Assembly (NCBI GenBank): GCA_012032775.1
Contig: JAAUQO010000032.1
Span: 1-37,642, forward strand
DNA: 37,642 nt
Source of the DNA: Oscillochloris sp.
Lineage (GTDB): Bacteria > Chloroflexota > Chloroflexia > Chloroflexales > Chloroflexaceae
Reading direction: 5' to 3'
Made by a program: the position numbers and the translations under genes. Below the pieces are notes generated by a model. That model did no database searches, was not told the DNA's origin, and worked only from the letters and a program-made list of their open reading frames with translations. Shown piece by piece: positions 34,658 through 37,642 of this stretch; position 1 is the stretch's first letter, and every line of letters begins with the position of its first letter.

Positions 34658-35426
34658 GTTCGTCACCTTCGGCGGCGCGGACGATAGCGACGCCGGCTGA
34701 GGCACCGATACGGGTTGCACCGGCCTGCACCATCGCCTGGGCGTCGGCGAGGCTGCGAACGCCGCCGGAAGCCTTGACTCCGATGTGTGGGCCAACCACG
34801 CGCCGCATCAGGCTGATGTCGGCCACCGTTGCACCGCCGCCGGAAAAGCCGGTGCTGGTTTTGACATAATCAGCGCCGGCTCGTACAGCCAGCAGACATG
34901 CGGCGATCTTCTCTTCGTCGGTCAGCAGTGCGGTTTCGATAATCACCTTCAGGATTGCGTTGGCGCTATGGGCTGCCGCCGCCACCTGGGCGATATCATC
35001 GGCAACCTCGCCATACTCGCCGGCTTTCAGACGCCCGACGGCAAGCACCATGTCAACTTCATGGGCGCCGTTGCCGACGGCCTGCGCTGTCTCGAAGACT
35101 TTGACTTTGCTGGTGGTTGCGCCGAGCGGAAACCCGATCACCGTACACACAACAACCGGCGAGCCTTGCAGAAGGCGCGCGCAGAGCGGTACGAATGTGG
35201 GGTTAACGCAGACACTGGCGAAGCGATAGCGCCGGGCTTCCTTGCAGAGTGCGGCGATCTGCTCAGGCGTCGCTTCAGGTTTTAGCAGGGTATGGTCGAT
35301 CAAACCGGCGATCGGACTATCGGAGATGGAACCAACGTGATTGCGTTCAAGAGGTGCGCCGCTAGGTAAGCCGGGGATGGCGTCGAGGCGCGCGACCACC
35401 TGTGCGATCAGTTCGTCCATGGTCAT
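34626..35426 (-). CDS. deoC: Deoxyribose-phosphate aldolase
   Basis: A 266-residue class I aldolase that cleaves 2-deoxyribose-5-phosphate to glyceraldehyde-3-phosphate and acetaldehyde in nucleoside catabolism. [15 protein letters not shown] near residue 40, the Schiff-base Lys in [14 protein letters not shown], and KASGGVRS for the second active-site Lys are all present. An N-terminal extension of about 35 residues precedes the conserved core. ATG 35426 is preceded by GGAG with good spacing; ATG 35420 is also possible. The C-terminal tail (NAELGMQDY) is read from the word-repeat spacer rather than from family sequence. Confidence 0.95.
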   Translation of the reverse strand: MTMDELIAQVVARLDAIPGLPSGAPLERNHVGSISDSPIAGLIDHTLLKPEATPEQIAALCKEARRYRFASVCVNPTFVPLCARLLQGSPVVVCTVIGFPLGATTSKVKVFETAQAVGNGAHEVDMVLAVGRLKAGEYGEVADDIAQVAAAAHSANAILKVIIETALLTDEEKIAACLLAVRAGADYVKTSTGFSGGGATVADISLMRRVVGPHIGVKASGGVRSLADAQAMVQAGATRIGASAGVAIVRAAEGDEPNAELGMQDY

Positions 35427-35489
35427 GCTCTCCTGTCCATGGTCTTTATCCTTGCATGCCCGTGGAGTAGGTGGTTCCACGACGGCGCT

Positions 35490-35498
35490 ATTGTAACA
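35490..35498 (-). promoter_or_regulatory. Extended -10 promoter of deoC
   Basis: On the minus strand the sequence reads TGT-TACAAT, 64 bases ahead of the deoC start. Confidence 0.45.
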
Positions 35499-35605
35499 TA
35501 TGTCACGGGTTGCTTATACGCCCGGTGGCGGAATTATCTTGGGCGCTGTGTTTGTTGCTATGCCGCAACGTACGCAGTCGGCGGTGTTTCACCTGCGGCA
35601 ACGCC

Positions 35606-35733
35606 CTAGAACGTCGGTAAAGTATTTGTGTTGTGATGCGGCGCAGAGAAGCTGCGCCGCATCACAACACAGAATCCTTACGGGCCGGCGGCCCGAAACG
35701 CCCACAAATCCGATTACGCTACCGACGTTCTAG
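35606..35733. mobile_element. MITE-like element with TA-flanked terminal inverted repeats
   Basis: CTAGAACGTCGGTA (35606-35619) and TACCGACGTTCTAG (35720-35733) are perfect 14-bp inverted repeats. If the outer TA is read as a target duplication, the element is GAACGTCGGTA...TACCGACGTTC, as in IS630/Tc1-type insertions. Inside is a perfect 19-bp hairpin, 35628-35646 with 35652-35670, loop AGAAG, and a GGGCC-GGC-GGCCC palindrome. No transposase is encoded. It lies immediately upstream of the potA promoter region. Confidence 0.7.
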
Positions 35734-35742
35734 AAGCGATCT

Positions 35743-35785
35743 TTTAAGAAATATTTAAGAGATAATAGTTAAGATATGTTATACT
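35743..35785 (+). promoter_or_regulatory. potA promoter region with three TTAAGA repeats
   Basis: TTAAGA occurs at 35744-35749, 35755-35760 and 35769-35774 (starts 11 and 14 bases apart), followed by TATACT at 35780-35785 as a likely -10. The segment is strikingly AT-rich for this genome. Phased direct repeats are typical sites for OmpR/PhoB-type regulators. Confidence 0.45.
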
Positions 35786-35874
35786 AAAACTATACCCAGT
35801 GGCGGGAAAGATCATAGTGATCGCTAAGCTAGCGTCTGCACACCAGCCGTGTGGGCGGACTTTGGGACGATCCA

Positions 35875-36975
35875 GTGAACGATTCACACGCGATTGAACT
35901 TCGTGATGTTGTCAAGCAGTTCGGTGAGGTTGTGGCGGTTGATCACGTCTCACTCCAGATTCGCGACGGCGAGTTCTTCTCGATGCTTGGCCCTTCAGGA
36001 TGCGGTAAAACCACGACCTTGCGGATGATCGCCGGCTTTGAATTTCCTTCCGCCGGCTCGATCAGCATTCATGGCCGCGAGATGAGTATGGTGCCGCCCC
36101 ATCGCCGGCCGGTGAACACAGTATTTCAGTCGTATGCGCTCTTTCCGCATATGTCGGTGTCGCAGAATGTGGCCTTCGGCCTGGAGATGAAGGGCGTGAC
36201 GAAGGCTGAGATCGGCCCGCAAGTGCAGCAGGCGCTTGAGATGGTACGTCTTGGCGGCTTCGGCGAGCGCCGGCCGCGCCAGATGTCGGGCGGCCAGCAG
36301 CAACGGGTCGCCCTGGCGCGGGCACTGGTGAATCACCCGGAGGTGCTGTTGCTGGATGAGCCGCTCGGCGCGCTCGATCAGAAGCTACGCAAGGAGATGC
36401 AGAGCGAGTTGAAGAGTTTGCAGCATCGGGTCGGGATTACCTTTATCTTCGTCACCCACGATCAGGAAGAAGCGCTGACGATGTCGAACCGGATCGCGGT
36501 GATGAGCCAGGGCAAGGTGCTGCAAGTCGGAACGCCGACCGAGATCTACGAGCGGCCCACATGTCGGTTTGTGGCCGATTTTATCGGCGAAACAAATTTC
36601 CTCGATGGGACAGTATCCGGCATCGATAGCCAGTATGCCGAGATCGAGACGCAAGAGGGTTTGCGGCTGCGCGGAATCGCCCCGCGCCCGGTCAGTGCCG
36701 GGCAAACCGCCACGCTCTCGATCCGCCCCGAGAAGATTCGGCTGCTTGCCGCTGATGATCGATCGCAGGCCGGCGCAACCTTTCCGGCGCAAGTGCAGGA
36801 AGTTAATTATATCGGCAGCGATACCCGTATCACCGTGCAATTCGGCGCGCAGCGCATGCTCGATATCTGGGAGCAGAATACGCGCAGCACCCTCGATCGC
36901 GATGCCTACTGGCAGCCCGGCGAGGCGGCAATCGTGCTGCTGCCGGCCGATAATGCCCTGGTGCTGACTGAGTAA
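35875..36975 (+). CDS. potA: Spermidine/putrescine-type ABC transporter ATP-binding protein
   Basis: A 366-residue ABC ATPase. Walker [10 protein letters not shown] lies near residue 40, the Q-loop in [15 protein letters not shown], signature [15 protein letters not shown], Walker [12 protein letters not shown] and the H-loop in [12 protein letters not shown]-terminal TOBE regulatory domain follows (about 245-360; [22 protein letters not shown]). The length and TOBE domain fit PotA-type polyamine or related importers, not multidrug exporters. GTG 35875 is taken as start; GTG 35851 is in frame and would add eight residues. The permease gene follows after 83 bases. Confidence 0.9.
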   Translation: MNDSHAIELRDVVKQFGEVVAVDHVSLQIRDGEFFSMLGPSGCGKTTTLRMIAGFEFPSAGSISIHGREMSMVPPHRRPVNTVFQSYALFPHMSVSQNVAFGLEMKGVTKAEIGPQVQQALEMVRLGGFGERRPRQMSGGQQQRVALARALVNHPEVLLLDEPLGALDQKLRKEMQSELKSLQHRVGITFIFVTHDQEEALTMSNRIAVMSQGKVLQVGTPTEIYERPTCRFVADFIGETNFLDGTVSGIDSQYAEIETQEGLRLRGIAPRPVSAGQTATLSIRPEKIRLLAADDRSQAGATFPAQVQEVNYIGSDTRITVQFGAQRMLDIWEQNTRSTLDRDAYWQPGEAAIVLLPADNALVLTE

Positions 36976-37058
36976 ATCCACTGTTGCCGGGTGTACCTCG
37001 GCGTTTCATGATTGTCAATGCTCGCCGCTTATCAACGGTACTTCCACGCGGAGGTTCT

Positions 37059-37642
37059 ATGGCCCTTACGCCGGGACAACAGGCACAGCGCCGCCGTGAG
37101 CGCTTCGCCCTGGCCGGGTTACTTTCGCCGGGCCTGCTCTGGCTGTTGTTGTTTTTCGCCCTGCCGCTGCTGATCATTTTGCTTTATAGCTTCATGACCA
37201 ACGGACCGCGCGGGAACGTCGTCTGGCAGGTTACGTTTGCGAACTACACGACCCTTTTCACCAAGGCGATCTATGTCAATGCGTATGTGCGCTCGATCTG
37301 GATCAGTGTCCAGACAACGCTGATCTGCCTGGTGATCGGCTATCCGTTGGCGCTGTTTATCGCCCGTAGCCCGCAACACTGGCGCACGCCGCTGTTGATC
37401 CTGGTGCTGGTGCCCTTCTGGACGAATTTCCTGGTTCGGATCTACGCCTGGCAGATTATCCTGGCCAATAACGGCTTGATCAATAGTTTCTTCGAGACAG
37501 TCGGCATCAGCCGGCAAACGCTTTTATACACCGAAGGCGCGACGCTGCTCGGCTTGGTGTACGGCGAATTACCATTATGTGTTGCCGCTCTATGCTTCGT
37601 ATCGATCGCTTTGATTTTACCTTGCTCGAAGCCGCCGCCGAT
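37059..37642 (+). CDS. potB: Polyamine-type ABC transporter permease, 3' truncated and with frame lesions near the window edge
   Basis: ATG 37059 follows GGAGG by 4 bases. About 170 residues read cleanly: a basic N-terminus, a first helix (LLWLLLFFALPLLIILLY), an external loop, and the PotB-type core (WTNFLVRIYAWQIILANNGL). Near the edge the frame breaks: VYGELP is followed, in a different frame from 37576, by YVLPLYAS, and in a third frame from 37601 by IDRFDFTLLEAAAD, the expected permease continuation. This implies one lost base near 37575 and one extra base near 37600. The gene runs out of the window. Confidence 0.88.
   Translation, partial: MALTPGQQAQRRRERFALAGLLSPGLLWLLLFFALPLLIILLYSFMTNGPRGNVVWQVTFANYTTLFTKAIYVNAYVRSIWISVQTTLICLVIGYPLALFIARSPQHWRTPLLILVLVPFWTNFLVRIYAWQIILANNGLINSFFETVGISRQTLLYTEGATLLGLVYGELPLCVAALCFVSIALILPCSKPPP

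Larger units (their letters stand above)
35427..35874. other. 448-base gap between deoC and potA
   Basis: Contains the deoC promoter, a hairpin CGTGGA/TCCACG (35461-35466 with 35476-35481), the MITE-like element at 35606-35733 and an AT-rich promoter region (35743-35785). A 77-codon open frame crossing the element is not supported as a gene. Confidence 0.6.

Noticed and set aside
35500..35733. 77-codon open frame across the MITE-like element
   Set aside because: No ribosome site or family features, and it reads straight through the inverted repeats.

Overview
The window looks like chromosomal DNA of a GC-rich Chloroflexota bacterium, probably of the Chloroflexales (Chloroflexus/Roseiflexus/Oscillochloris-like). 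That placement is inferred from gene content: secreted proteins with the GYP...VQYFER repeat, a DUF2079 membrane protein, a degenerate DnaJ-like domain fused to a TlpA thioredoxin, and a Ccm cluster with a CxxxY-type CcmE. There are no rRNAs, phage genes, CRISPR arrays or intact transposases.

Layout. (1) 2-3729: end of the serine kinase prkA, then yeaH (DUF444) and spoVR, the classic stress/sporulation-associated trio; spoVR carries a frameshift. (2) 3791-6363: prmC, a membrane-anchored coiled-coil protein and an alpha/beta hydrolase, closed by a strong terminator. (3) 6567-14636: a cytochrome c maturation locus, ccmA-B, then ccmC-D-E-F, then two proteins that pair an HPD-less J-like domain with an external TPR or thioredoxin domain. 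(4) 14742-16268: OmpR-type regulator, tRNA-Gly(CCC) with its own promoter and terminator, and a LOG-like protein. (5) 16405-19593: two paralogous exported glycoside-hydrolase-like proteins. (6) 19696-25564: coiled-coil protein plus glycosyltransferase, DUF2079 protein, and a convergent frameshifted polytopic membrane protein. (7) 25715-28938, minus strand: aminotransferase, hydrolase, patatin. (8) 29408-33626: class III cyclase, Rieske protein and a GAF histidine kinase; the cyclase and kinase are both frameshifted. (9) 33676-35426, minus strand: sucD and deoC. (10) 35606-37642: a MITE-like element, then potA and the start of potB.

The most distinctive system is the Ccm locus. CcmE has CPSKY where the heme-binding His motif normally lies, CcmC carries an insertion of about 108 residues between its second conserved heme-ligand His and the last membrane helix, no CcmH is visible, and the CcmG/CcmI-like roles appear to be filled by two proteins sharing a 70-residue J-like cytoplasmic module in which HPD has become NPE or DPE.

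Two sequence-level patterns recur. Four genes are each broken by the loss of exactly one base, three of them explained by losing a G from a GCGGC context, and the window end has two more lesions; this points to systematic sequencing error or very recent mutation. Several intergenic spacers consist of short repeated words (GGATGAGG, GAATGCAG, GATTGGGC, GAATTCAG, GAACCGAG) arranged as hairpins, and some supply start codons or C-terminal codons of the flanking genes.
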